A DNA stretch of 64,000 bases from Pollenia angustigena (taxonomy: Eukaryota; Arthropoda; Insecta; Diptera; Polleniidae): assembly GCA_930367215.1 (NCBI GenBank), contig OV884060.1, forward strand, positions 183,531,253 through 183,595,252. The letters run 5' to 3'. Shown in pieces: positions 30,564 to 42,149 of this stretch. The position numbers and the translations under genes are program-made. The notes under the pieces are model-generated. The model saw nothing but the letters and a program-made list of their open reading frames with translations, had not been told where the DNA came from and made no database searches. Position 1 is the first letter of the stretch; each line of letters begins with the position of its first letter.

Positions 30564-30908
30564 TATGGGGGATTTAATGTCAATTGACCCAATTTTTAAA
30601 TCGATGTCTTCCGAAACAAATTTTCAACAAGATCAGTCGAAAAGTTTCTGAGTTAGAGGGGGTCAAAGTTTGACATTTTGGCCATACAGGTGTTCCTTCT
30701 CATCCATGTAACGTATTACCTATTGGTGTTAGCAAAATTTGTCCCAAGTAGCTTCGATAGCTTTTTGATCAATCTTTTGAAAAAATTTTTTTTTGTTTTT
30801 CTAAAAAATATTTAAAATTTTTTTTAGATTTAAAACTTTGTTTTAATTTTTTTTTTAAGCGGGAATCGATTTAAGAATTTGGGTCACTTGACATGAAATA
30901 CCCCATAT
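30564..30908. mobile_element. MITE with ATATGGGG ends
   Basis: Arms of about 45 bp: TATGGGGGATTTAATGTCAA through GACCCAA and AATCGAT near 30564-30605, and the inverse at 30865-30908. A single related motif (ATATGGGGCAATCCATGTCA) occurs near 63041. From 30009 to 30563 nothing else was seen. Confidence 0.65.
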
Positions 30909-31031
30909 ACATATGTGTGTATGTGGCAAACTAAGTGAAATTATTACAACCGTGTTGGTTTTTAACACAATTCGAAAAACAAATAACTATTGAAGCAACT
31001 TTGTAACTGTAATTATTATTTTATTACTTAA

Positions 31032-32025
31032 CTAGCATTAAACCCGCTACTTCGTTAGCGTCTCCTTTTTCTTCGTCGACATACTTATATGCCAAAGTTT
31101 ATTTATCCAGGTTTAAACTTGTTTATTTTATGTTTCTGAGTCCAATACTAACGGAAATTCAAAAAGTACCAGTTAATACACAAAAAAGTACCAAAAACTT
31201 TCCTCCTTTAGATTCTTATCTACTCAGGACATTGCATCTTGAATTTTGTGTTTCACGAAAATTCAAAAAGTTCCAGCTAAAGAACAAAAAAGTACCAAAA
31301 AGTTCCCTCATAGATTCGTTTCCACTCAGGACAATGCATGTTGAATTTTATGTTCTAAGGTAAAATATTAACGATAATTAAAAAATACCAATTGTAGAAC
31401 CAAAAAGCTGAAGAAAGATATTAAATTTCCCGTATTTCCCATTTTGGTACTATTTTTTCCCCCCATTAAAGTATCAAAAATTGCAGTATTTTAGTGGGTG
31501 CCCATAATTTAGTACGAATATGTCAATGAATGAAGCAAAATGCTTTGTAAAAAAGTACCAAAAATAGTTACGATTTTCACCCTTTAAACGTTCGAATTTC
31601 AAAAAAGTACCAAACTTGTATTCGTATTTTTTTGATAAGTTTCGAATGCAGCTTAAACTTTATTTCTAGGCTTATTGGATCAAAAGATAGATGGGCTGAC
31701 AAAAACGTAACAAAATTCCGGTTTACCCGTTTTCGCCCTAAAAGAGCCGAATTTCAAAAAAGTATCACACACCTGTCCACTTATTTAAAAAAAAAAAACA
31801 ACGATATGTATTACAGTTTTTTTGTATCTCTTTTAGTTTTGGAGATAAGAGATTTCCGAATTTAACCCCTAAACAGTCGAATTTTTAAAAAGCCCGTCTT
31901 AGTGGATCGATTTGGGGAGAGACCCACCTTTGGTCCAAATTTCAAGTCTATAGCTTCAGGAGTTTAGGCTGTACGATGATGAATGATTCAGTCACTTACG
32001 CAACTCTTTTATATATATAGATAGA
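31032..32025 (-). mobile_element. Helitron-like non-autonomous element
   Basis: On the minus strand it starts TCTATCTATATATATAAAAG after an A and ends CTAG before a T. Close to the CTAG end is a hairpin, CGCTA-acgaag-TAGCG. A TC start, a hairpin, a CTRR end and A/T insertion describe Helitrons. The body has repeated AAAAGTACCA motifs. A disrupted relative spans 41985-45260. There is no Rep/helicase coding. Confidence 0.6.
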
Positions 32026-32770
32026 TAAAAATTACAGCGAGAATTTTTTAAATTTTAGTACAAAACATTATGATCTTTTGGGGATATCTAAATTACTCGT
32101 TATAACAATATAATCCTTTTTATTTATAATTTCTTTTACAACTGAAACCGCTCCTTTAGATAAATTGATAATTTTTAAATTGTATTAAGGAAATTCCGTA
32201 AGAAGGATCGTAACTGTTGCAGCTTTTTCAATAAAGTTATTTTGATTTATCCTTTAGTTTCTATTTAACTTTGACGTTAACGATGAGAGATAGCCACACT
32301 TTATATCACATTAGTTCGATACCACACGGCTTAAATATTTATATTTAATTCCAAACACTTATTTACCATTTTTATATTTAATTTAATAATCTTTTATTAG
32401 TTAAACTGCACTTTTAAAAATATGAAAATATTAAATTGTTAAAGAAACGTTTTTTCTATTGACAATTTTCTTTTGTTGCTTGCCGGCGATTTTTAATCCA
32501 CACACTCACTAACCGATGGACGCGATCGCCTTGTCTGAGACTTGACCAAAGTGTATGAGATCGCTGATGTTTGAGAAACTACTAAATTGATAATAGAGAA
32601 ATAAAATAAATTTATAACTATTTTAACGTACTTTTTTTTTGTGTATTTATTAAAAAAATTGCAAATCATGCATTATGTGATTATTATCTGTGTTCGATAT
32701 CTTATGCAACCATTTGCAGTTACAACACTTTTCACACTCATTGTAAGCTACTTTTAATTTTGCATTCTTA
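32026..32770. other. AT-rich spacer, nothing recognised
   Basis: No open reading frame, palindrome or familiar repeat was found between the Helitron-like element and the next MITE. Confidence 0.5.
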
Positions 32771-32912
32771 GTGCCGGTTCACACACGTCAAGTTTGACTC
32801 GTCAACTCTTGAGTTTTTAGGAAAGAGGGGAAAAGAAATGGCCTTCTCTTTTCCCTTCTCTCCTAAAAGATCAACACTTTAAGAGTCAAACATGAAGTGT
32901 GTGAACCGGCAC
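32771..32912. mobile_element. 142-bp MITE, GTGCCGG family, copy 2
   Basis: Ends GTGCCGGTTCACACACGTCA and inverse, flanked by TTA (32768-32770, 32913-32915). TTA here versus TAA at the other copies fits a TWA target. Confidence 0.9.
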
Positions 32913-32959
32913 TTAGCAACACTGTTTGCGGGCAGAAATTTGACTTGTTATTTTGTTTA

Positions 32960-33204
32960 ACTTGGCGGCCACACGATCAAGTTTTGCCTTTCAATTCCTT
33001 TCAATTTGCAAAACACTCCTACTTTTTTACTAACACACTCACACTTTTTAAATTGACCACGAGATGGCTTTCAATTTCACCTTTCCATTTGTTTGGCAAT
33101 TTTACTTTCAATTTAACAGCGTAGTACAAGTTTGTCTTTATAGATTGTGTAAAAAAATGTAAAAGACTATCAAGAACAACTTGATCGTGTGGGTGCAAGG
33201 TAAT
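32960..33204. mobile_element. MITE, CACACGATCAAGTT family, copy 1
   Basis: ACTTGGCGGCCACACGATCA (32960) and the inverted TGATCGTGTGGGTGCAAGG (to 33200). The copy at 35032-35507 has the same ends and TAA flanks. Confidence 0.6.
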
Positions 33205-33311
33205 GTACTTTCTCTTGATCATTAGTGTTTTTAATTTGTATCTGTTATTTACAAAATGTCAGCTGTTAATAGCTTTGCAAAACACATTACCAATTTGATA
33301 GTTCATAGTAA

Positions 33312-33451
33312 GTGCCGGTTCACACACGTCAAGTCTAACTCGTCAAGTCTTGAGTTTTTGGGAGAGAGGGGAAAAGAAATGGCATTCTCTTTTCCCTTAT
33401 CTCCTAAAAGATCAAGACTTGAAAGTCCAACTGACGTGTGTGAACCGGCAC
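33312..33451. mobile_element. 140-bp MITE, GTGCCGG family, copy 3
   Basis: Same ends as the other copies, flanked by TAA (33309-33311, 33452-33454). Two bases shorter than its relatives. Confidence 0.88.
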
Positions 33452-33454
33452 TAA

Positions 33455-33648
33455 GATCGCAATGATGTAGCACATTCGGAAAACAAATCTGGGCGAGGAA
33501 GTAGCTCTCGCATTTTGTCGTTATTTCCTTAAAGGCAAACTGGCGGTCTTTATCTATCTGCTTTTCGCAATACACGGGGCTAAAAATAAATGCAGCCAAA
33601 ACAAAAACACTAAGTATCGGTACAACAGCAGTTCCAATGACCAGGAGC
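33455..33648 (-). other. Secretory-like open frame, broken at both ends
   Basis: On the minus strand an open stretch follows a TGA near 33651. It encodes a hydrophobic segment (LLVIGTAVVPILSVFVLAAF) then SPVYCEKQIDKDRQ, KCESYFLAQICFPN and HHCD, with four Cys. It looks like a signal peptide plus a small Cys-bearing mature part, but it has no start Met and runs straight into the MITE at 33312-33451. It could be an exon of a broken gene or chance. The family is not recognised. Confidence 0.25.
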
Positions 33649-34835
33649 CGAAGATGTCAGTTTGATGTGCCTTACAAGCCATCAGATTGGCATCAAGTAC
33701 TGATGTTCCGCCTCCACGCGGTGGCTCCTGGTAACAACTGGATATTTCCAGTTGGCTAGAGGAACAGAGTTATATATTATGATCTATACTATTCTTCCTA
33801 GGAAGGATAGTGAAAATACTTAGAGGATTGAATTTTACCTCTTTGTTAAAATAGATGATAATTAAATAAATAGTCCAAGGACTATCTACACATTGAAATG
33901 AATCTAATTTTGGTGAATGCATGGTGCATGGTCAATAGACAAGGAGAATTGGTCACGCCTGAGTTCCGCAAGGAACCGAAAGGTGGCCTATATCAATATA
34001 AACGGTAAAGTGCTTGGGTATTAATCCACCCTTGCACAACTGCTAATTGATTAGAGAAAAAATGCTCAACAAATGAAAAAGTTTATATGAATATTTCTTG
34101 TATAAATTAAATGAATTTGTGAATATTAATGAAAATGAATGGCTGGTGACAGTCTGATCATCATAAAGAAGCCGTAAGGGGTTATCAGAAGAAAAGTATT
34201 TCTTTCCTGCTGTAGAATCGTTACCATGGAGTCTTTCGGGACTATGAAATGGTAGTGGCTCGAGGGGTATGGCTGGACTAGGTCTGTCGTGTTGATATCT
34301 TCTTTCGGACATTGAAAATCTATGAGAGGTCAGTGGCTGATGCATGCCACAAGGATGCCAAAACATCTGAAATGACAGGGCTTTAGAAGTTTTCGGATTT
34401 CTTTAGTCTGGGGCTGTTCACCTGAGCACCCTTGCGTAATGTTATTCAGGTGCCACGGGAGTCATATAGCCCCCGGAACTCACAACCCGGAATGACTATA
34501 TGGTGAGGTCTCTGCTTGCAGAGTACACGTGGTGGCTGCGGTTCTTGATCTTAGGATCGTTGTGAATTCTCTTTTTTGAAACTGCTTGGATCAAACTTTG
34601 CAGTGGAGGACTAGATAGCTCCAACCCCTAAGCAAGGAGTGATATTAAGATTTTGGACTGATATCTAAATTGCAACCTGTATGTGATTGAATGATCCTAC
34701 ACATACAGGGGCATTTGGTAGGTGCATATATAACTCACCTAGTGGTTGGGATCCACCGTGCGATTAAAGCTCATCTAGAGGTATCCACGTAAATCATAAC
34801 CATTTGTTCCAATGACCATCAACAAACAAACATTT
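33649..34835. other. GC-richer tract, unresolved, possibly LINE 5' sequence
   Basis: Less AT-rich than its surroundings, with CCAGGAGCCG and CGGTGGCTCCTGG motifs near 33640 and 33720 and GGAGTCATATAGCCCCCGGA near 34459. No convincing frame on either strand. Its position directly before RTE-like LINE coding sequence suggests untranslated or decayed LINE sequence; this is inference. Confidence 0.35.
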
Positions 34836-35031
34836 GAGACAAGTGACCAATTCTAGGATGCCAGATAACTGCAAATGGCGAAACGAACTCGACGAAGTCG
34901 CTAGAATAAACGAGGCCAGGTCATCTTTTGGCATACTAGCCCCAATCACAAAGCTGAGAATTTTATCGGTGTACAACCTGGAAGGTAACAAACGATATTA
35001 CCAGACGACTTCAAACATTTATTAACCTTGA

Positions 35032-35507
35032 GGGTTACATGATCAAGTTTTGCCTATCAAGTTTTAATACACTCACACTTATTTACCAATACACTCATAC
35101 TTTTAAAAATTGATACGATCTTGCCTTTAAAATTCTCTTGCCAGTGAGTGTTTCAATTTACGTTCAAGAAAACAGCTGATTTCAAGGTTAGTGAGCAAAT
35201 TTTTCGTTTATCTTTATAAATTGTTTTCTTGATGACATCTTGAAAGTAAGTGCCGGTTCACACACGTCAAGTTTGACTCGTCAAGTCTTGAGTTTTTAGG
35301 AAAGAGGGGAAAAGAAATGGCCTTCTCTTTTCCCTTCTCTCCTAAAAGATCAAGACTTGATAAGTCAAACTTGACGTGTGTGAACCGGCACTAAATTGCT
35401 CAAAAATTGAATGCAGCCTACGTCACAGCTTTCAATTCATGTAAATTTTGACAAGCAGTATATGTAAAAGACTATTAAGAACAACTTGACCGTGTAGCCG
35501 CAGGGTA
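35032..35507. mobile_element. MITE, CACACGATCAAGTT family, copy 2, hosting another MITE
   Basis: Left end CCTTGAGGGTTACATGATCA, right end the inverse of CCCTGCGGCTACACGGTCAA, with TAA flanking both sides. It sits inside the LINE remnant and contains the GTGCCGG MITE at 35250-35391. Confidence 0.7.
35250..35391. mobile_element. 142-bp MITE, GTGCCGG family, copy 4
   Basis: Ends GTGCCGGTTCACACACGTCA and inverse, flanked by TAA (35247-35249, 35392-35394). It is the innermost layer of a three-level nest (LINE, MITE, MITE). Confidence 0.92.
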
Positions 35508-35757
35508 AGAAGAATATTTAGCATCTTTTGGCCTAAAACGATATCAAATGCCGAGTTTGTCTAGCAAAGACAAACGAAACACAAGTAGCAACTGAGATAC
35601 GTTAACGAAAGTGGCAGTGGATAGGACACACACTCCGTCGAAACGACATCAATGTATCTTTACAAGCTCTTAGATGGAACCCATTTTAACAAGATGGTAG
35701 AGAAAACGGTAGGTCACACAAAACATGAAGAGTTGTACGGAATCCGAAATGAACCAA

Positions 35758-36764
35758 CACAGAAAAAATTATTGCCGAATTATTTTCAAACAAACGCTTG
35801 TTTGAAAATTTTTTTGATTTCTACAAATTTTTTTACTGATTCAATCAATATTTTTGTTTGATTTTTATTTAACCAACAAAAATGTGGACAACTCTTCAAA
35901 AATTTAATAAACGCGCTATTGGTTTGAAGTTTTCATAATTTTGTATGCAATATTTCACGCTCTTTAATGTGTCGTCTTTTTGCATTTTTTTATTGGTTGT
36001 AAGCAACACTTCTTTATGATAAATATAAGAACTACAACAAAAAACACATGCAGTCTATTTTTGAACGCTTTAAAAAAGTACAGCAATAAGAAAAATGATA
36101 AAATAGCGTGACGAGGTTTGTAGTAAAAAAAAACAACAAAAACAATAGCAGGTAAAAAAAAAACGTTTAATTTTTTTAAACAACAGAACAAACACATTAT
36201 CAGAAACAAAATAAATTTTTGGTTGGTTTCAAAGTTGGTAAAAAAAAAACAAAATCCCGTATTCAATTTTTTCAAACTGTTTGTTTAAATACATCAAATA
36301 CAAAAATAGAATGATGGCGGAAAACATATCGAGTCGGTCTGCCGACTCATTAGCAAAGGAAAGGATAAAGCAAAAGTGTGTGATGAAGAAAAACACTGTG
36401 AGTATAAATATGACTTCGTTCAAAAATTATTCCAACAAAAAAATATGTCTCAAAGCCAGCCGGTCGCTCTGCTCTGCTTCATCTTCTCCAACAGTGCTTG
36501 CTTGTGTGCGCGTCATTGCTTGTGACAAAACTTTTTTGTTTGATTCAGCAAAATTATTTGTTTGAAATTTATATGAATTTCAGTAAACTTTTTGTTTGAT
36601 TCTGTAAAATTATTTGTTTGAAAAAATCTGCGTTTTTTTTTCAATAAACAAAATGCAAATAAATTGTTTGAATATGCGAATTTGTTTGTAGGACCGATTT
36701 TAGACAAAAAATTGTTTGATTCTACAAATTTTTTGTTTGAATTGGAAAAATAATTTTTTCTGTG
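35758..36764. mobile_element. Inverted-end element with TTTGTTTGATTC repeats
   Basis: CACAGAAAAAATTATT (35758-35773) recurs inverted at 36749-36764. The right part repeats TTTTTGTTTGATTC and AAATTATTTGTTTGA several times (36532-36740), with relatives on the left (35795-35865). No target duplication or coding capacity was established. Confidence 0.5.
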
Positions 36765-37300
36765 AACTGGGTATATGTTAGTATGTATATTGGAATGAAC
36801 TTCGTTCTATCGCTTAAAACCGGGTCAAATGAAGAACAGCTGTTAATGGCGCCCTATGATCCAGTGTGAGTTAGAGGAATATATATATATACGTTTTGCC
36901 TCGTATTTGCTAATTTCTTGGCGTCGTATAACAGAAAAATGTTGCAGGTTTGGCGGTTTTTATCATATAAAACCGTTTTTAACCTCACATTTTTAACTTG
37001 CTTTTCTGGCGGAAAACCATAAATAACTCGTCTTTCTAAACGAAGGTTGGGGTCCAACAATGAATTTTACATTTGCACTTCTGCAATTCCATTCGCACCA
37101 AATATTAAATACCGCTGTAGCTTGAATGCAATAAGGGAAAAATAATTATAATCACTAAACAAATTCTAGTTACAGCTACTAGTTCTAGATACACAAGACA
37201 CCTGTCCCAAGTACTATTTTATCTTTTAAGTAAATATTTAAAAATTGCATTTTCTAAATAAAAAAAAAAATAAAAAAGTAAAAGAATTATATTCGGCTGT
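36765..37300. other. Intergenic, nothing recognised
   Basis: No frame or repeat supported, apart from a short (AT)n run near 36885. Confidence 0.45.
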
Positions 37301-38120
37301 GTCGGATCTTTAATACCCTCCACAGAGAGTGGGTATATTTTAGGAGTGGGCTTTATATGGGATCTATAAATAACACTGTGCAACAAAATTCGGGTCATCG
37401 CCGCCAGCCTCAACACCAAAGCGTTTTGAAAAGTTAGCTCAGGCTCCCGGTATATGGGCCCCCAAAGTTTTTGAATTTTTTGAAAAGGCGCTTGGTATAA
37501 GTCAAAAAGAATATAATAAATGTACTTTTGAGCTAAAAAATAATTCAGATGTCTTTAGTAGAATCGTATAGCGATTCTTTTCTTAGCATTTATTAACCCA
37601 TTAACTCTCATTTTAAGGGGTAATTTTTGTCCTTTTTCCCAACTCTTACACAAAAGTATACTAAAACGGCACTTTTAAGGGTTAAAATGGTCTACAAATA
37701 TTTTTTTCATCAAATTTCACTAGGGGTCTTTAAAGACCAAAAGTTCGTGCAATGTATCTAAAACGAATTCTCGAAATTTCGGGCATTGACATTTTTGAAT
37801 TTCTTAAAAAGGCGTTTGGTACAAGTCAAAAAAATATACTAAATGTACTTCTGACCTAAAAGACTATTTCAGATGTCTTCAGTAGAATTGTATGGTGATT
37901 CTTTTTATGGAATATATTAACCCTCTAAAACTCATTTTAAAGGGTAATTTTTGTCCTTTTTTTAACTTCTACACTAAAACGGCACGTTAGAGGGTTGAAA
38001 TGTTTTACGAATATTTTCTGCATCAAATTTCACTAGGGGTCTTCTAAGACCAAAAAACCGCTTTGGCAAATTTGCTCTATTAGTAGACTACTTTCATTTC
38101 ACGTTGCAAGTGTTGAGGAC
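37300..38120 (+). repeat. Dispersed repeat with two tandem units of about 320 bp
   Basis: It starts like the fly repeat family (TTCGGCTGTGTCGGATCTTT, then TACCCTCC). Two direct units follow, from about 37467 and about 37789. Each contains GAATTT, AAAAGGCG, then ATGTCTT and CACTAGGGGTCTT (37720, 38031). They are clearly diverged from each other. From 38121 to 38826 nothing further was seen. Confidence 0.6.
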
Positions 38121-38826
38121 GGTTTTTTTTTTGCACAGTGTAATAAGCCAATCTTCTTGTAAGCTGGGGGGCTACTATCTTTTGCGATACGAAAGCTTAT
38201 TGCGATAAGAGGCCAATTTGTTACATTATAATAATAAAAATTTAAGATTGCGCAGATTGACAGTTATGAAATGTCAAAATATGTTAAATAAAAAAGAAAA
38301 GTTAAGCCGCTTTACGTGTTTAGGTTTGAAAATTTAAATAAGAAAAAATGATTTGCAAAAAGAAAGATGCGAAACATAAATGCGCAAACACTTTAGGGTT
38401 GCCAGACGGCCTGGATAGCCTAGTTTTTCGGGTCCTGTCCATCTAAAAAAATTTGTCCAGTTAAAAAAGAAATACTTTAATTTTAAAAATAGTTTTTTTT
38501 TCCAGGTGAATTTTTTCCATTGTCCACTTATTTAACGCTTGGGATTTGGCAGCCCTCATTTGCTACCATTTTTCTTTCGCAATAGAAAAGAGGTGCCCTG
38601 CGGCTTAAAGGCCTTACTATAATATAATTATACTAGCTTAAGTTACTGTCAAAAATTAACGAAAATTCTGTAAAATGCTTAACAAAATTATTGGCGACTT
38701 TTTGGTGGCTATATTATACTTTTTTTAACTTAAATAGCTTTAACGCTTAGTTGCAAACATTTGTACTTTTGCTAAAATTATTTTCTTCGTATATTTCCTT
38801 ATACATAATATCGATTCTTTGACAAA

Positions 38827-39215
38827 ATTGAAGCACAGCCGCGAATAACGTTGTAAACGCCACATTTTGCAAAAACTGTTTTTTTGCAGATAACCGTTGA
38901 CCTACTCTCTTACACAGTTTAAACATCAAATCAACCAAAACTATGCACCTTAACGCCTTCAAAATGGCATACAAAGTGTCAGCCAGTGAGAGAACATTGC
39001 TAGTTACTAACAAAATGATGAAACCGAAATGGTTTTGCAGTGCGGAATAATGTTTTAAAAGCCTTTTGCATAAAAGTTTTTATTATCATTATTTATAATA
39101 ATAGAAAAAAAAAGTTTTTAAAACAAAAATTTCTGCCTGTCAAAAAACGTTTTTTTGCTCTCCTGAAAAATTATTATTTTGTAACTTAAAACGTTATTCG
39201 CGGCTGTGCTTCAAT
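38827..39215. mobile_element. MITE with perfect 26-bp inverted ends
   Basis: 389 bp. The arms run from ATTGAAGCACAGCCGCGAAT to AACGTT at 38827-38852 and are inverted without mismatch at 39190-39215. The GC-rich core stands out in this AT-rich DNA. The target duplication is not clear. Confidence 0.8.
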
Positions 39216-39451
39216 TGTATTTGATGTCTACAAAAAAATTGTATATTACCATGTGCAAGTAAAACCATATTGAAAGCAAATGAATACAAAAACAAAAAAA
39301 GGCAATAGGGGGGTTTTTTTATATTTTTCAATATGTAACCTAGAAACAGCTGATTCCTTAAGCAAAGTACGATTAGTTTCGCTCTTTGCTTAAGCAAATG
39401 CCACTTGACGAATCTTAACGAAAAGTTGCTTAAGTATATTATAGCCCTTAA

Positions 39452-39593
39452 GGCGTAGACGTGACATAACCATACCCATAACCATACAAAACAGCTTTCC
39501 ATAATGTCATTACCAAAGAAAAAAATTGAATTTTGGTTTCTATGGTTATAGTAACGGCTATGGGATTATGGTATGGCACGTCTAATTGCACCC
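39452..39593. mobile_element. 142-bp MITE, TAGACGTG family
   Basis: Left arm GGCGTAGACGTGACATAACC. Right arm the inverse of GGGTGCAATTAGACGTGCCA (one side carries a small indel). TAA lies at 39449-39451 and 39594-39596. Confidence 0.72.
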
Positions 39594-39639
39594 TAATTTG
39601 GCAGCCCAATTAACTACAATAGCGTTATTCGTTACTTTT

Positions 39640-40510
39640 TAGATCATAGTGAAGTTTTTTTGCCCGAGATTGGGCTATAAAAGGTGAATTATTTTGCGGT
39701 ATGATTTTAAGTCTTATGGAGGCGTGCTTAATTTTTTTAAAGCCGATTTTTAAATGGGGCCTATGTTAAGTTTTGAACCGATTTTTTCTTTTTACTTAAT
39801 GAAATACCAAATTTTACTACAACAGCGTTTTTCGTTACGTTTTTAGGCAACCAATAGATTTTTTTCCAAGAGTGGGCTTTTTATGGGACCTAAGGGTTAT
39901 TTAAAATACGACAGACTTTAACAGCAAAAACATTATTCGTTACGGTTTTTGACGTACTAAACGATTTTTCGAGAGCTTTTATATGGGGACTATGGGGTTA
40001 ATTAATCACCGACCATTACGAAATTTGTTTGAATGTTTTTTAGTCATGTAAAACAAGTTTGTCTAAAATTTAAAAGCAATCGGCGTATTCTGTTAAAAAA
40101 TATAATAAAATATTTTAGGGTAGTTGTTTCACACTTGATCCCTTTTTCATACTGACCCGATTGTATTGGATTTCGATCTCAAAATGCTTACAATAACTAC
40201 AAACAATTTTATCCCAATATTGTTCTTTTCGTTCGAGTCTTTTAAAAAAGTGAGCGTATTTTCAACAGACGGACAGACAAGGGGATATGGCTAAATACTT
40301 ACTGCCTGTTTTAAGAAAACGTAAACAAGTGAGTAAGTGAGAAATTATATTGAAAACAAAAACAAATTTTCAATAGAATTTCTCACTCACTCACTTGCTT
40401 ACGTTTTCTAAAAACAGGCAGTTAATGGGGCCTTAGACGAATATTAAAAAAGTTCCACACGACATGACAAACTTTTTATACCCTCATTCACCACAATTGG
40501 TAGAGGGTAT
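39640..40510 (+). repeat. Dispersed fly repeat, interrupted by a MITE
   Basis: It includes GGGCTTTTTATGGGACCTAA-like blocks, GACGTACTAAACGATTTTTC and the tail ACAATTGGTAGAGGGTATAA. It is related to 16201-17690 and is split by the MITE at 40302-40421. Confidence 0.65.
40302..40421. mobile_element. 120-bp palindromic MITE
   Basis: CTGCCTGTTTTAAGAAAACG and its inverse (CGTTTTCTAAAAACAGGCAG), with arms continuing through GTAAACAAGTGAGTAAGTGA. TTA lies at 40299-40301 and 40422-40424. It interrupts the dispersed fly repeat cleanly. From 40511 to 41041 nothing was recognised. Confidence 0.82.
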
Positions 40511-41044
40511 AAAAAAAAACACGTAAAAAGTAAACAAAAAATTAATTGTCTGTTAAAAATCAAATAGAACCAACTTGCTATGAATGAAAATGCAAAAAAT
40601 TATTTTAGACGCATTTAATGAAAAATGATCTAATAAGCAATTAATTGATAATAGTTCTCGTAAGCGTGATACGATTGGCTAATAGAAAAATGATTATAGA
40701 ATATTAAAATTAGTTATCATCAAAACATTTTACCCCATGTACCGATGTAGAATTAACAATGAATTTAAATTGAAGTTTTAGCAGAGTGATTTATCTGCCT
40801 GGATGAGCTTAGATTAGTAATTTTGGGGCTAATTACTAATTTCTATAATAATTATAATAATAATAATGGTGGTTTTTTATACTTAAAAGCCTGCAAAAAT
40901 GTATTTGACGATCAGAGACATGCCTCGTTACTATAACGTAAACTGTTCCGTTTTTCGTACCAAGCTTATGTATAAATATAACCTCTTACGTAAACGTGAC
41001 GTTGCGTTGTGGTTGAAACATTGTTTTTACGTATTAGTTATTAA

Positions 41045-41186
41045 CATAGCGTCTTCACCTGACAATTTTTTGTCATACCAAACGTCAAAGTCTATATAAA
41101 AAAACTCGAACATTTTTGTCAGCGTTTTTTTAATATGAAGTTTGACGTTTGGTATGAGAAAAAATTGTCAGGTGAAGACGCTATGT
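41045..41186. mobile_element. 142-bp MITE, GTCTTCACC family, copy 2
   Basis: Ends CATAGCGTCTTCACCTGACA and its inverse, flanked by TAA (41042-41044, 41187-41189). Same length as copy 1 at 27001. Confidence 0.9.
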
Positions 41187-41478
41187 AAAAAATTTTATGT
41201 TTGCATCGTCCAGACTTACAATTTTTCAAAATTGTGCTTTTGAATTGCATTAGTGTCTAGATCATGAAATTATAGCTTTGCAATTTTTGTATTTTCATTT
41301 TGTCTTATATTTTAAATACAAATACACCTACAGCCAACTTCAAGCTAAAAAGTATGGGAATTATAAAACAAAACAGAGTTGCAGAATAGATGAAATTGAG
41401 TACCCCTTCCCAATATGGTTACTTCTCTCACCAATAAACTCAATAAAATTTGCAGGACTGGACGATGAGTTAGTATAT

Positions 41479-41726
41479 CGTCATATTAAATGCAAACGGA
41501 CGTAACTACACAAAATTTCGAAATGGAGTTTTTTTATCGATTATGGTTCGTTTTATCAAAATACATATTCAAGCAAAATTTTAGAATCCTACGATAAAAA
41601 ATGGCGATTTTATTAACGAAATTTAAACGCCAATTACACCTTGTTGTTATTGATTTTGTAAAGTTGTTTGCTTCTCCTGTAAAAAATTAAAAAGTTTAGT
41701 TACGTCCGTTTGCATTTAATATGACG
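41479..41726. mobile_element. 248-bp MITE flanked by ATAT
   Basis: CGTCATATTAAATGCAAACG (then GACGTAACTA) and its perfect inverse at the right end. ATAT on both sides (41475-41478, 41727-41730), which could equally be read as a TA duplication with the repeat starting one base further out. Confidence 0.75.
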
Positions 41727-42149
41727 ATATGTATATTGATAAAGCGAACATTCCATCCAGACTTTTATGAGGTTTTTTTACATGGTCGGTGAGAAGATAC
41801 TAAACATTGTATTTTTTATATAATATTTTTATTTTGTATTTTTTTCTTGTTTTCGATATTTTTTAACACCAGAAAAGCACCATCACAAAATCAAGTACGC
41901 TATCTAGTTGCTCGTTTGCAGTCATCGGGATCTGTTAGCGACTAATGAGTCGCTTAAGGATGGCCATACAACTGAAGTTGAAGCCCGCAGCGAAATCAGG
42001 CAACAAAAAAAAAGTACCGAAAAGTCTCCTTTTTTAGTTTCTCAATCACTCTTGACTCTGCATGTTGATTTTTATGTTTCTAGGTTAAGTTTAAATAAAA
42101 ATTCAAAAAGCACCAGTTAAAGGACGAAAAACAACCAAAAAGTAGGGAA

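Larger units (their letters stand above)
34840..35735 (+). pseudogene. RTE-like LINE C-terminal coding remnant, split by a MITE
   Basis: Before the MITE: VARINEARSSFGILAPI, then TTWKVTNDITRRLQTFIN in another frame. After it: RRIFSIFWPKTISNAEF, then RKWQWIGHTLRRND followed by LQALRWNP. These are the classic C-terminal blocks of RTE-type endonuclease/reverse-transcriptase proteins. Several frame changes and a nested insertion (35032-35507) make it non-functional. Confidence 0.75.

Noticed and set aside
34043..34366. 107-codon minus-strand frame
   Set aside because: No recognisable domain, biased composition, inside unresolved repeat-like DNA.
36281..36565. 94-codon plus-strand frame
   Set aside because: Lies in the interior of an inverted-end repeat, low-complexity, no motif.
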